NCBI GenBank assembly: GCA_001970855.1
Contig: LSSN01005723.1
Location: 1 to 30,676 of the forward strand
Direction of reading: 5' to 3'
Length of the DNA: 30,676 nt
DNA from: Smittium culicis
Taxonomy: Eukaryota; Kickxellomycota; Harpellomycetes; Harpellales; Legeriomycetaceae
Shown: positions 1 through 11,700 of the stretch, one piece after another
How the letters are laid out: each line of letters starts with the position of its first letter
Position numbering within the stretch: the first letter of the stretch is position 1
Program-made: the position numbers and the translations under genes
The notes under the pieces: generated by a model
Told to the model about the DNA's origin: nothing
Seen by the model: only the letters and a program-made list of their open reading frames with translations
The model's database searches: none

Positions 1-2633
1 AGACAAAAAGCCAGTGGAAAATATAAATTCCTTATTTCAATAACTTATTACTAGCTGACTTATCAGGATTTCTGGATGTATTTATTAAAATAATAACTGA
101 TTCTCAAGATTATGAGATCTTCAAAAAAAAACCTAAAGAAGAGCGAGTATAATGAGGATTATATATATTTTTCAGGTTTTATATTTTGGAAAGTTTTATT
201 ATTATATCTCTACTATTTTATTTTGGATATTTAAAACACACACAAAAAAAAAGGAGATTGTGTCGATAGATTATATAAAAATAAAAGATCGATAAAGATA
301 GGTACTATATATTTTGTGAGCGTGCTTATAAATTTATATTATTCTACTCTATTTGAAGCCATAAATATTATAAGTTTATTATTGCTTTAGTTAAAAAATA
401 CGCTACTATTCTTTATGAAATGTAATTCTTTTGCTACCTATTAATAAAGATGATATGAACTAAAATTTAAATAAAATATTATTATCTAATTTCTATTTAT
501 ATAACCTGTAAAAATTATTTTATGAAAAATTATTATCATTTGATTTTACACTGTAATTCGGTAAAAAAAAAAAAAAAAAACTATTATCAAGAGTTCTAGT
601 TGGAAGAAAAAATAATTTTAATACGTTTGCGGGTCGCTTGCTTTTGAGTATAATATAAATAAAATACAGGAGAGATGGTAACTAATCGATTAAATATCTC
701 AATATTATAAATTCCTTAAAAGTAAATTGAACAAAAAGATCGATAATACCTGTCGCTTTTTTTTTTATATATAAATTAGTATACGTTTAAATAGTAAAAG
801 AATTATTTTACATATGCCCTTTACTATTCTCAAAAAATTCTTGATTCAAAAATATCGATTGCAAATACTGATTTGTAACTGCATGAATGTGACAGAATAA
901 AATGTGGCCGATAGTGTGGCACAAAAATTAAATCGAAAATATACAGATCGAAACGGGGCACGCTCCAAGAAAATAGCATTTCTTTATATCTCATTAATAT
1001 TTTTTTTGTTTTTTGTTTTGAATGTTCTAAATATACCCAAATTTTTTCTCATACATTTTATTTAATTCTTAGCAATATTAAAATCAAATAATTATATATA
1101 ATTAATTCAAAGATAGCTAACTAGTAAAATTTTCTCTAATAAGTAAAAGTTTATGAGCGATGAAAAAAGTGCGAGTTTTTTTTTTTTTTTTTTTGAAATG
1201 AGCTTGAAATAAAATGGTAATTATTTAGGCACAGGTAACGAATTTTCTTACTATATTATTATTAATTTTTTTTTTAAATCAACTATACGGATGTTTGATA
1301 ATTATTTTTTATTTTAAAAAAGCTGATTTTAAAGATCAGATGAACGTAGTTATTCAACTATATGCGGTAGGGTTCATGGCAGAATAATGCAGATAATTTT
1401 TATGTGTAGTGGAGTTAGTTTTTTTATTACTATTCCAATTAAAGGGGTTAGAAAAATTAGTTGGGGAGGAATGAAATTACTCAGCAAGGAAGAAAGAAAA
1501 AAAACATGCCATCTTCGGATATTATTGGAGTATATTTATTCATTTTAAATTTGGGATATGAGATTTCTTGAAAAGTAATGCATTTAATTTGGCAGAGATT
1601 TATAAAAGTCAGCATAGATACCTAAATAAATAAATAAAAAAAACGAAAACGTGACCATAATTTTTTATTTATGGGTATAGATAAGAATCAAATGAATAAT
1701 TTATTAATTATAAATTATATCCTGATAAATTTACAAAAATAAAAAAAAAGGTGTATGAGGGGGATACAGGGCTGTTGTTGAGTAATAAAAAGTATTAGAC
1801 GTGTCACTTAAAATGCAGGCGTTTTGTGTCGGAGGAGCATAAATATCCTCTTTTTATTTAAAAAAAAAACAAATGTTGTGATGGCAAGATAAGATAAGAT
1901 ATGCAGGCGGTTTTTATTTTTTTTTATTAGACGAGCAAGAGGCGGGCGAGGGCGATATGTAGAAAAATTTCGGAAAGCTTAGATTTCGGATAATTGTTGA
2001 TTGAATGTAGGGATCAAAGCGTGTAAATATCGCCAAGTTAAAAAAAAAAAAATGCAGGTAAAAAAAGGGAATTTGTTTGTGACCAAGGCCCATATCTCGG
2101 TATCATCAAGAAACTCTCATTTCAGAATGTTTAAAACTATCTATTTTTGGTATATAAACTCGCCAATTTTTTGTTCTAGAAGTTTTGCACATGTGATCAT
2201 CGAATGTTTCTAAAGCGTTCTACGAGCTTCTATCAGATATCGATGGGAGACAACTAGTGGACTATTTTGACCCGATACTTCCTGAAGAGGAATTCAGAGA
2301 GTAGGCATTAGATAATTTCTTCGAGCGTTTTTATAATTGGCATCGTTACTTGGACCATTTTAGGGAGAAGCCGCAGTTTTTATAAAAAAAATATAATAGT
2401 GGCAAGTGCATTATTGTAACCCATCTATTGCTTGCTAATATCAATTACTCATTTATAAGCAACTGGACATATCAGATTGTGGGTTTTAGATATATTTCTA
2501 TGGCTTTTAATCTTTTTCGAAAAAAGTACTAGGTTTGTGGTATAATAACAGGATGTGTGTGTTATCGGGTGTGGCTGTTCTCGGCAGCTTCTTGGATATC
2601 GATCGGAACCTATATACCATTCACGCTACCTGG
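1..2633. other. AT-rich intergenic region, no supportable complete gene
   Basis: The stretch is dominated by A/T homopolymers and short A/T words, with stop codons in all frames. Somewhat more GC-rich patches occur near 900-970, 1740-1960 and 2200-2630. A small direct repeat of a GATAA-type pentamer lies near 1886-1902. The nonamers TATTAGACG and ATGCAGGCG each occur twice (about 1792-1820 and 1899-1935), in swapped order. I see no RNA gene. The only coding-like piece is the relic listed at 2206-2385. Confidence 0.6.
2206..2385 (+). pseudogene. Coding-like relic interrupted by one in-frame stop
   Basis: From GTT at 2206 a plus-strand frame reads for 60 codons with a single TAG (about 2302) before a TAA at about 2383. 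The peptide is acidic and aromatic, with words such as FYELLSDIDGRQLVDYFDP before the stop and FFERFYNWHRYLDHF after it. The amino-acid mix is unlike the Lys/Asn/Ile/Phe-rich output of the surrounding noncoding DNA. The frame is closed just upstream by TGA at 2194 and has no start codon, so this is either a decayed gene fragment or an exon whose partners I cannot find. The family is not recognised. The minus strand of the same stretch also has open frames, so the strand is not certain. Confidence 0.25.
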
Positions 2634-4130
2634 CTACTCTAATAGGTAGGCTAATGAGCATATGTTGAATACAGCTTCAAATAGATCCTAAAAATAGAAA
2701 AAGAATGAAGATTGCAGTAAATTCAGTCAAATGACGGAATAATCAAATTCTGTATATACTTTTACCGGAGGGAATGGTGGAGTTCTATTTGGCCTATACA
2801 ACGGCAGCTTTGACGGTTTGCGCTGTTCCTTGGCTATTGCGACTTTAATGTGTAAGATAGCGTATAGGACTTATTATCATTTCAAGCGCGTAGTTGTGAG
2901 TTGGGGGGCGGATTCAATTTTACCTCTACAGCTATTTACTGGCGTTTAATGATTTTTCTTACTTGTTAATAGTTCTTTGATGTTATATGCCCAACAACTA
3001 TAAATCTGTCCTTTTTAAATTTTTTCTAATAGAGGAGGTTCTAAAAAAGGCTAAATTAAAGCATAAATAACGTACAGTCAAAAAAAACAATATATTTATA
3101 AGCTCAGTAGCAGCGATATGTCTATTTTAGCTTAATATTGCCAAAAGAAGAAAACAGCATCCCGTTTTTTATATGTGTTTTGTGAGGATTACGAAACTCG
3201 GGTGGATTAAAGGGAGGAGATTATTGGCGGGCGCAATGTTTGGGAAAGTGAGCTTTATTGTTCCAAAATAAAAGTATATTAACAACTGGACAATTTATCA
3301 ACCGCTGCTAACTGAGTATTGCAGCATAGCTGACTGACGACTGAAGATCTGAGTGTCTAGTAGCCTCAACATCCTCTCCAAAGCTGCAGCTTCTAAGGCA
3401 GACTGCTGATAGCTGGTCCAAGAATTAAAAAACCTCACCAAAATATCATTATCGGCTGAATATTGGACCCCCATATGATCGATAAAGTTGAGTGAAAAAA
3501 GAACACAAAGCTGAACCAAGTCCTATGGATTAGGTGCTATTGAGCTCAATTAGAATTTGCAAAGAAAGAATTAAATGTACATATTAACAGTCTGCTGTCT
3601 CTTTGTTTGCTTATATGCCCGAATGGTCATATACCAATTAACAGTAGGAAGCAGCGCTGATTGGCCATCGCTCTATCGACGATTGTGTCTGCAACCTGTA
3701 CGGACTCATCAGCCATTGGTCGCATCCTCTGAGTCTACTCATACTAAATCTGCGCAATTAGCTGCTTATATCAGCGTAGAAATAAAAAATGAGCTGCTGT
3801 ATTTGGACATTTACCTAATCCAAACCAATTTAACTTGCGCTGCGGTTGGCTAAATCATAAGGTAAAAATATAACTTTTCAATATAACTAATTATTTATAT
3901 AAAGTTTACACTTTATTGAATACTATGAAAACTTGACATATTTTCAAGCTCTTTTGGCAAATAAAGTATATACGAGTAAGCTCCTTATAGCTCCTGAAAA
4001 TAAAATATAAATAAGCCACAATCTGCACAATTGATATTGTAAAGTAAAGTTTAATTTAACATACTTTTTTTCGATTAAAAAAGTTTTTTTTTGCTCGTCT
4101 ATTTTAAAGCCTTGCTTACCTCTCATCCAT
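2634..4130 (-). CDS. Probable multi-exon gene, unknown function (partly resolved)
   Basis: Several minus-strand segments are open, sit in the least AT-rich part of the left flank, and are bounded by GT and AG with matching phases. The 5' part is exons 4130-4120, 4022-3974 and 3849-3815, which splice in frame to give an N-terminus beginning MDERLWLIYILFSGAIRSLL, a likely signal anchor or membrane segment. An open stretch follows at about 3749-3620. The next open segment, 3522-3298, carries SALEAAALERMLRLLDTQ and looks helical. The 3' part is 3285-3193, 3005-2963, 2869-2766 and 2687-2634, again phase-consistent, ending FEAVFNICSLAYLLE before TAG. The joins between about 3750 and 3290 do not resolve by eye: competing frames exist, and a simple join leaves a very short intron. 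The gene may be a pseudogene or have extra introns. No family is recognised. Confidence 0.38.
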
Positions 4131-4729
4131 CGTATACAACTGCCAGTTTGTTTGTTCTTGCTTCAAGCTCACTCACGGTTCTCTTTCTCCTCAAACTTTG
4201 CAAATAAATTTACAACCTGATATTTTCGTATAAAGATTTCCTGTTTTTCTTTTAACATAAAAATTCGTTCTTATACCCAAAATCAAACAAACATACAAAA
4301 ATCAATTCTTATATTATAACTTTATATATTATCCATACCATCACCCAGCTTTTAAATATATCCTAAAAGTAACTTTAATTTTCACCACACCTCCTCCCTG
4401 TGTCTATGAAAATAATAAACTACACCTACTTTTTAAACAACAAATTTAACTTCAGATAGAACTCTCATAGCACCGGATATCTCCTTAATCACGTACATTA
4501 ATCAATACTCTGCCCTAGCTTCTAAAGTTCAGTTTTTCAATTTTACTCCCGCCTAGCCTCCAGCTTATAGACTACTCTTTAAAAAAAAGTTGTCTATCTC
4601 ATATAACCCTTCCCCCCCCCTCAATTTCAAAGTCACTGACTCAAGATCATAAATATCTTTAATAACACACTTGAAATACATTTTACCTACATATCCTTTT
4701 TTTAAAAAAAAAAAAAAGTTTTTCTTGTA
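4131..4729. promoter_or_regulatory. Putative divergent promoter region upstream of the ENA ATPase
   Basis: This spacer lies between the start of the ATPase (+) and the proposed first exon of the minus-strand gene. Its plus strand is strikingly pyrimidine-rich (CT tracts at about 4140-4200, 4380-4400 and 4540-4625) and includes nine consecutive C at 4612-4620, followed by T. Fourteen A at 4703-4716 end 13 bases before the ATG. CCCCT-type stress elements are known upstream of cation-ATPase genes in yeasts. The C run here could contain one, but that is inference only. Confidence 0.35.
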
Positions 4730-7714
4730 ATGACAGAGAAATTAGATTCTATTAGCACTGACCACCAGCTATTCCATATTCTCAGTGTTGACGAAACTGT
4801 CAACTTACTCGAGACAAACACCAGCAATGGTCTCTCCCAAGAAGAAGTAGATAAAAGGCTACTTATCTATGGTAATAATGAGCTCACCGGTGAAGGCGGC
4901 GTGAGTCCCATAAAAATTATTATCCGCCAATTTACAAATATCATGGTATTTATCCTATTCGGCGCCGCCATTCTCAGTTTCGCAGTTAAAGATTTCGCCG
5001 AAGCGGGCGTCGTCTTAGCCATCATCTTCTTGAATGCAACCGTAGGTTTCTTCCAAGAATATAAAGCTGAAAAAACTGTCGACTCCCTAAGAAAAATGAC
5101 CTCGCCAACAACTAACGCCCTAAGAGATGGCCACTTAGTCATGGTCCCTACCTTATCCCTTGTTCCTGGAGATATCATTTACTTCAAAAGCGGTGATGTT
5201 GTTGGCGCTGATTGCAGGCTATTTGATGTATTAAACTTTGAAACCGACGAAGCTTTGCTAACCGGCGAAGCCTTGCCCGTTTTGAAGGAAATAGAAACTA
5301 TCCCCGACCCCGATCGGCCATTAGGCGATAGATTAAATATCGGCTATGCAAGTACCATCGTTTCCAAAGGAAGAGCTAAAGCTATCGTTACTTACACCGG
5401 AATGAAAACTGAAGTCGGAAAAATCGCTAAAAAATTAATGGAGTCTGATACCAGCGAAAAAACTAAGCTTAACAAATCTCTCGACAATATGTCTTGGATA
5501 TGTTTAGGCATTGCCATTTTCCTCGTCCTCGTCGTTTTTGCCGCTAATAAATTCAAAATTAACGGCGAAGTCCTCATCTACTCCGTATCCCTAGCCATCG
5601 CCGTAATCCCTGAAGGCCTACTTGCCGTTTTGACTCTAACTATGGCCATGGGCGTTAGGCAGATGAGCAAACAAAAAGCCCTCGTCAGACAACTTAACGC
5701 TTTGGAAACTCTTGGCTCCGTTACCGACATTTGCTCAGATAAAACTGGTACTTTGACCCAGGCTAAAATGGTCCTCGTCCGTGCTTGGATCCCTGGTGAA
5801 GGTGATTACAACATCACCGGTCTCGGATTCAAACCTTTTGGTGACGTCAGGAAATCAGTTGGTGCCAACAGTGACACATCAAGCACTAAATCCGCCATCC
5901 TTTCAAGCGACGATTTTACCGAATCGTTCAACCATATCGCAAAAATTTCTGCTTTATGCAACATGGCTGAAATCAAAATGGATGCCGAAACTGGAGAATG
6001 GTTTGGTCTTGGTGACCCAACCGAAATCGCCCTCCAAGTCTTCTCAAATAAGGTCGGCTTCGGAAAACAGTTCTACGAAAACAGCAAATCAAAATGGAAA
6101 ACTCAATGCGAATTCTCTTTCGACTCGTCAATCAAACGCATGACTGTTATATGTAAAGATGTCGATAGCAACCTAGTTGCCTTCTTAAAAGGCGCAACCG
6201 AAAAAGTCGTTGAGTGCTGCAACAGAGTCCTTATTAATGGAACAGTTACCGAAATCGACCCAATCGACTTGTTCAAGCTCGTTGAACCCCAAATCGAAAG
6301 CTTAGCTTCTGATGGTCTCCGCGTTATCTCCTTGGCTTACCGCGATATTGCGCCTGGAGAATATGAAGGTTCGTCTGATAAATGGGATAGAGCTGTAGCT
6401 GAAAAAAACATGATCTATATTGGCTTGGTAGGTATTTATGACCCCCCAAGACCAGAATCTAGAATTAGCGTTGAAAAATGCTTTAGAGCTGGTATCATGG
6501 TTCACATGTTGACTGGTGATCATCCTGCAACCGCAACTTCTATCGCTAAACAAGTAGGCATCATCCCCAGTGACGATATCCTGCTCAATTGTGATAACGG
6601 AGAAGACTCTGTGACAATTAGCAGCTTGGTTATGACAGCTACCCAGTTCGATGTACTTACTGACGAAGAAATCGATAGCATGAAAGAACTCCCATCAGTT
6701 ATCGCCAGATGTACCCCTGACACAAAAGTCAAGCTCATTGAAGCTTTGCATAGACGCAATGGCGTTGTTGCTATGACTGGAGATGGTGTCAACGATTCGC
6801 CATCCCTTAAAATTTCCGATGTAGGTATAGCTATGGGCATGACGGGGTCCGATGTAGCCAAACAAGCGTCATCAATCATTCTCACCGACGATAACTTCTC
6901 AACAATCGTTCGCGCTGTTGCTGAAGGCAGACGTCTCTTCACAAACATTAGCAAGTTCATCAGATGCCTTACCGGCGCTAACGTCGCTGAACTTGTTTGT
7001 CTCGTTGTTGGGCTAGCATTCCCAGACGCAAGCGGCCGCTCCGTTTTCCCGCTCTCGCCTGTCGCCATTCTCACTAACAACTTGATTACTGGAACACCGC
7101 CAGCAATGTCGCTTGGGACAGAGAAGGCGCCTGAAGATAATATGGACAATCCGCCAAGAGACCCTAAAAAGGGCCTGTTTGTCAACGAAGTCATTGTCGA
7201 TATCCTGTTCCACGGCATATTCATCGGCCTCCTCTCGATCCTAAGTTTCTACCTCGTCCTCTCCGTGTTTGGTAACAACGACCGCGGTGAAAACTGCAAC
7301 AGCACTTTCAATCCATCATGCGAGTACGTTTTCAAAGCTCGTGGAACCAATTTCGCCGTCCTAACCATCCTCCTCATGTTCTTCTCGTACTCGTGCAGAG
7401 ATCCGCGCAGGCAGACCCTCTCTCCAAACAAACTCAAGAACGTCTACGAAAACAAGTACCTCTTCTACAGTTTCTGGGCAGGTATCGCCGTCACTTTCAT
7501 TGCCCTCTACGTGCCCGGCTTGAATACGAACGTCTTCAAGCACTCGCCTATCACTTGGGAATGGTCCATCGTTGCCATCTCTATCGTCATATACTTGGCC
7601 GCCGATGCTGCATACAAATACGGAAAATCGTTTATTTTCAAGCCAGCCTACTTGAACGACGAAAAACAGCTCAACTTGCAAAGAATAGCTACCAAGATGA
7701 CTATGGACAAATAA
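4730..7714 (+). CDS. ENA1: ENA-type P-type ATPase (Na+/K+ efflux, type IID)
   Basis: This intronless frame of 994 residues encodes a complete P-type ATPase that should export Na+ or K+ with ATP hydrolysis across the plasma membrane or an endomembrane. In order: cytosolic N-terminus with a cation-ATPase N domain (about 10-70); first membrane pair (about 70-110); actuator domain with TGEA (178-181); PEGLL in membrane segment 4 (294-298); phosphorylation motif DKTGT with Asp337; nucleotide-binding KGAT (Lys487); TGDH (595-598); TGDGVND hinge (683-689); then the C-terminal membrane segments. The residues around PEGLLAVLTLTMAMGVRQM and the motif after DKTGTLTQ are typical of the fungal ENA group rather than SERCA or PMR1 pumps. 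Length is slightly below yeast ENA proteins (about 1090), mainly at the termini. The ATG is the first in frame after an A14 run. Codons are richer in G/C than in neighbouring genes. Confidence 0.95.
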   Translation: MTEKLDSISTDHQLFHILSVDETVNLLETNTSNGLSQEEVDKRLLIYGNNELTGEGGVSPIKIIIRQFTNIMVFILFGAAILSFAVKDFAEAGVVLAIIFLNATVGFFQEYKAEKTVDSLRKMTSPTTNALRDGHLVMVPTLSLVPGDIIYFKSGDVVGADCRLFDVLNFETDEALLTGEALPVLKEIETIPDPDRPLGDRLNIGYASTIVSKGRAKAIVTYTGMKTEVGKIAKKLMESDTSEKTKLNKSLDNMSWICLGIAIFLVLVVFAANKFKINGEVLIYSVSLAIAVIPEGLLAVLTLTMAMGVRQMSKQKALVRQLNALETLGSVTDICSDKTGTLTQAKMVLVRAWIPGEGDYNITGLGFKPFGDVRKSVGANSDTSSTKSAILSSDDFTESFNHIAKISALCNMAEIKMDAETGEWFGLGDPTEIALQVFSNKVGFGKQFYENSKSKWKTQCEFSFDSSIKRMTVICKDVDSNLVAFLKGATEKVVECCNRVLINGTVTEIDPIDLFKLVEPQIESLASDGLRVISLAYRDIAPGEYEGSSDKWDRAVAEKNMIYIGLVGIYDPPRPESRISVEKCFRAGIMVHMLTGDHPATATSIAKQVGIIPSDDILLNCDNGEDSVTISSLVMTATQFDVLTDEEIDSMKELPSVIARCTPDTKVKLIEALHRRNGVVAMTGDGVNDSPSLKISDVGIAMGMTGSDVAKQASSIILTDDNFSTIVRAVAEGRRLFTNISKFIRCLTGANVAELVCLVVGLAFPDASGRSVFPLSPVAILTNNLITGTPPAMSLGTEKAPEDNMDNPPRDPKKGLFVNEVIVDILFHGIFIGLLSILSFYLVLSVFGNNDRGENCNSTFNPSCEYVFKARGTNFAVLTILLMFFSYSCRDPRRQTLSPNKLKNVYENKYLFYSFWAGIAVTFIALYVPGLNTNVFKHSPITWEWSIVAISIVIYLAADAAYKYGKSFIFKPAYLNDEKQLNLQRIATKMTMDK

Positions 7715-8712
7715 TGTCACTCAATTGTCATTTTTTTACCCTCTATTTTGTTACCAGTTTAAAAAAAAAAAAAAAGTTTGAACTTTTATCACCCTTCAAA
7801 AACAAAGTCCTCTCCCCAAACTTTTTTTAACTATATATATATAATTTTACAGCTCCATAGAGTAAACAATTTTTTTGCCCTTTCTTTTCATTATAAAATA
7901 GCCTTACTGCATCCACCAGAGATAAAAAAAAATTAACATTAACAATTTTTAGCTTTTACTTTAACTTCAATAAATATTCAAAATTCAAAATTCACAATTT
8001 ATTTTTATTATTTTATATTTAGTATTATACAAAACGCACTTTACTAACTTTATGTAAAGAAAATGGGGTTTGTTTTAGATAATACTTAAAAACTCCAAAA
8101 ACCAAGAAAATATAAATGGAAAAACTGAGAGAATGAATGGACGGAATCTGGTTTTGCGGTTAGTTAGCGAGTTCACCAATCACAATACATTAATCCCCTT
8201 TTTTTTATCCTGCAAATCAAATCCAAATCCAAAATCATTTTCAGACTTTTTTTTTTATATTTTAGTAAAAGATAAATCACGTTTTTATCTTTATTCACTT
8301 ATTACGTCCTAATTTATTTTCCCTCCTCGATTATTCAAAAAAAAAAACTATACTTTTTACCTTTTTCAACAGTTCACAGCTTATAATATAAAGTAAAAAA
8401 ATATCCGCATTCTTTCCTTTACTTCCTGGCCAAGCTCAACTCTGACTCGATTTCTTTCGGAAAAACACAGCTTATTCTTTCATTTACCTTGTACTGATTT
8501 TCATTACAAACTACAGTAAGTCAATCACACACACACACACACACACTTATACTACTTTAGCGATATCTATATAATTTTCCACCTTGCTTCCCATTTGCAT
8601 TTAAAAAAAAAAATAAAATTCATTCCTTACGCCAATTTTTTTTATTTTAAGGTATTCAAGAGGATCAATTAATATTTTTCAAAAAAAAAAAAAAAAGAAA
8701 AAGAATAGAAAA
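7715..8712. other. Intergenic region between ATPase and dolichol kinase
   Basis: No gene is seen. The region holds the ATPase 3' UTR, with a run of 15 A at about 7761-7775 and an AATAAA at 7969-7974 that could be a distant poly(A) signal. It also holds a pyrimidine-rich presumptive promoter for the next gene, with a CA microsatellite at 8526-8546 and an A16 run at 8681-8696 just before the start codon. Confidence 0.6.
8526..8546. repeat. (CA)n microsatellite, about 10 units
   Basis: An uninterrupted CA dinucleotide run of 21 bases lies 166 bases upstream of the dolichol kinase ATG, inside its presumptive promoter or 5' UTR. It is the only clear dinucleotide microsatellite of this kind in the window and is likely to be length-polymorphic. 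Confidence 0.9.
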
Positions 8713-11700
8713 ATGGGCGCAATGACATCGGCTGCAGCTTTGTCGCAACTCAACCAAGTGCATGGAAATCAAGGTAAAGCGAAATCGCTGCTTTTCGAGT
8801 ATACGCTCGTGTACGTATCAGCGGTAGTGGTGCTGCTAGGAATTCACGTGCAAAATCGAGAAAATCTAGGTATTCCGTTTTCTTCTTTTTGTGAATTTAT
8901 AATTTTAGATAATCAATTTAGATTTATCCACATATTTTTTGACCCTCTTTGATTAATACCGCATATTATTGCGCAAAAACCAAACAAATTTAAAGATTCA
9001 GATACTAGTAATTTCATCACGTTTGCGCTGTTCAGTAAGTTCCAATCTCTGTTTGTACCTAGCACTTCTTTCTTTCTTCCTTTTATTTATTTATTTATCG
9101 TAACAGTAAATTCTTTAAATTATAATACTAATTCATCAATACATTGAAGGTTTTGGCGTATTTGGAACAGCCGTTTATGCGTCGCTAATGGCTAATATGT
9201 TAAGTTTTAGCAGCAATAAACAAATCGTGAAAACGCATCATATCGATTCGAGTAAGACGCCAGACTCTACTTCTGCATCTAATGAGCTCTTGTTTTCGCC
9301 ATTTTTGGTCGATACATATTATGGAATCAAATATACTGATTTAAGGTACATAACATTTTAAATCTTTAATCTTTCTTTTTCCTTTTCTGAAATGCCCCCA
9401 TCCCCCCTCCCTCTATTGCAACTTTGTCTCTTATTCACAATACATTTGCGCTACTCATCTTACTAGGTTCTTTGCCGACGACGGACTCATATACTCGATT
9501 TTTATGGGACCCATGGTGACTCTTGCATCAATTTATAAAAACAGCAACTCTCAAAGTTTGTCCAAACTAGACACATGTAACTTTTTACCTTTTTTTATAT
9601 ATTTTTATTTCGAACTCATACAACCCCTTTAAAAAAAAAACATATTAGGGCCATTCTTGGCTTCTTTTGCTTTTAGTATCTCAATATTTTTGATGGCCGC
9701 GCCTCAATTCTCATCATTTAAAACACCTTTGCGCTATATTGGCACATTGCACACACAAATCGTATCGCTAGCTGGGTTTTGGATACTTTTTTGCCGCAGT
9801 TCAGGTTACTTTTATTTTATTTATAAACCCGTTCCCTCTTTTTTCCTCACCACCTATATACTGTATATCATATGCGTTCTAGCAATCAGCCCTTCAATCA
9901 TTTCACTAGTTAATTTAATATTCGAACTAATATTAAATCTTCCATACCCTTCAATATTTTTTCCCACCTGCATTATACTTTTTTTTTTTTATTGAATTAT
10001 AATGCTGGATTTTTTTTTTGTTTTTTCTTGATTAGGAATTTCATTCTTTGAATTTGTTTTTGTTTTGGGAAGTCTGATCACCTTAACTGTTTTGTTAGCA
10101 TCAAAGGTCAAAAACAGCTTTACTTTTGCTGAATCTGCAATAATTACCCAAGCCATAATTTTCTGCATTTTCCATCTTATTTTCGCTACAGGTTCAGAAG
10201 TAAGAACTATACATTCATATTCCGTTTTTCTTTATTTTTTTTTTTTTGCACATAGCATGTTTTCATAATTTATACTTTCAGATATATATTTATTATTCCT
10301 TAACCATTTACATTCATCAAACCTTTTTTTTCCCCTTAATTTGTACATTCATTTTTTTTATAAATAGGACCCGATTTTGGAAAAGAGTTTAGTTAATTCT
10401 TTTATCGAATGTGTTTTTATTGGTTGCTCGATAATGTCCACAACTACTTTTTTAATTCTTCGATCACTGGAAAAGTCTGTCGCAAATAATAAAAAAGCTT
10501 TCATGGTTTCTTTTATATCCACTACAGTTTTAGTCTCGATTACATTCTACTTGAAAACCAAAATTTTGCCATTAAGCTGGTATATTTCTTTAATTTTCTT
10601 TTTTGATATTTTCCCTAATATCTATTGTATATTGATCCAAGAAAGAAGAAGAGGGATTGAAATTCAGCCTATATTTACTGGTGGATCACCTTTTTTTTTT
10701 ATAAGCAAAAATTAAAAAATTGTCATAAATCGGTACATTAATTCCATTAGGGTTGCTTCATACTTATTTCTGAATTTCAAGAGCATGGCACTAGTTGGAT
10801 ACTGGATATCTTTATTTGCAATTTCGGTGGCCGTGTATAACTTTGTTTCAACCCAAGTGTTTAAAAGCAAGTCTGGGCTCCTGCTGCACCTAAAGAGAAA
10901 GTACTTTCACCTCTTGATCCTTATGCTAGTCATCCCGTCGATGTTCTACTACTACAACTTCACGTGCCTCGCTCTCGGCGCTAGCTTCTTGATCTTGTTT
11001 CTGTTTGAAATTATTAGGCTCCTGCAAATCGGAATCGTTGGCAAGTTCGTTCAACGGTTCTATTCGTACTTCCTCGACGAAAAAGATTGCGGAGTTTCAG
11101 TCACTTCCCACTTTTATCTAGTATTCGGATGCTCGTTCCCTATTTGGTTACAAAGGTATGAATATTTTCCCAATTTTTATCTTTAATATTTTTACTGACT
11201 TTTTTTATTTTTACATTTTCTTATAAAATTTTATTTTTGGTTTATATTAGCTCTTTTACGATTTCGTCCCTTTCTGGGCTTTTGACAATAGGCATAAGCG
11301 ATGCAATAGTAATAAATCTTCATTTAGATTTAGATTTATCTTTTTTTTTTCTTTCATCTGGAAAAATTCTTTATTGACTTGCAATTTTTTTTTTTTGTTG
11401 GTATTAATGAAATTATAGGCTTCTATTGCTGGGAACAAGTACGGGAAAAATAGATGGTTTGGTTCAAAAAAGACAATTGAAGGAACAGTTGGGTTTTTTA
11501 TCAGCCTGTTTATATCCACAATCATTTTTGACTTGCTGATAAATAGATACTCGCCACTAAGCATAATGTTTTTGAAAAGAGTAAGAATAGATTGTTATAT
11601 ATTTTTTCTCTTCTAAGCTCCCATTTTTTTAATAGCTCATCTTGACTCGATCTACACAATTTCTTCTTTATCCTTTTTTTTTAGGGGTTTTACAGTTTTC

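Noticed and set aside
3298..3849. Resemblance of minus-strand pieces (KLVWI, MADESVQVADTIV) to exportin-7-like proteins
   Set aside because: The match is short, needs a frameshift and stops, and the downstream exons do not follow that family. A different phase-consistent splice of the same DNA gives unrelated peptides.
6520..7224. 234-codon minus-strand frame inside the ATPase
   Set aside because: It is antisense to highly conserved ATPase motifs, including TGDGVND, and its peptide shows no domain. It is a shadow of the real gene.
5781..7830. Other overlapping frames within or across the ATPase on both strands
   Set aside because: All lie in alternative frames of a complete conserved coding sequence and have shadow-type composition.
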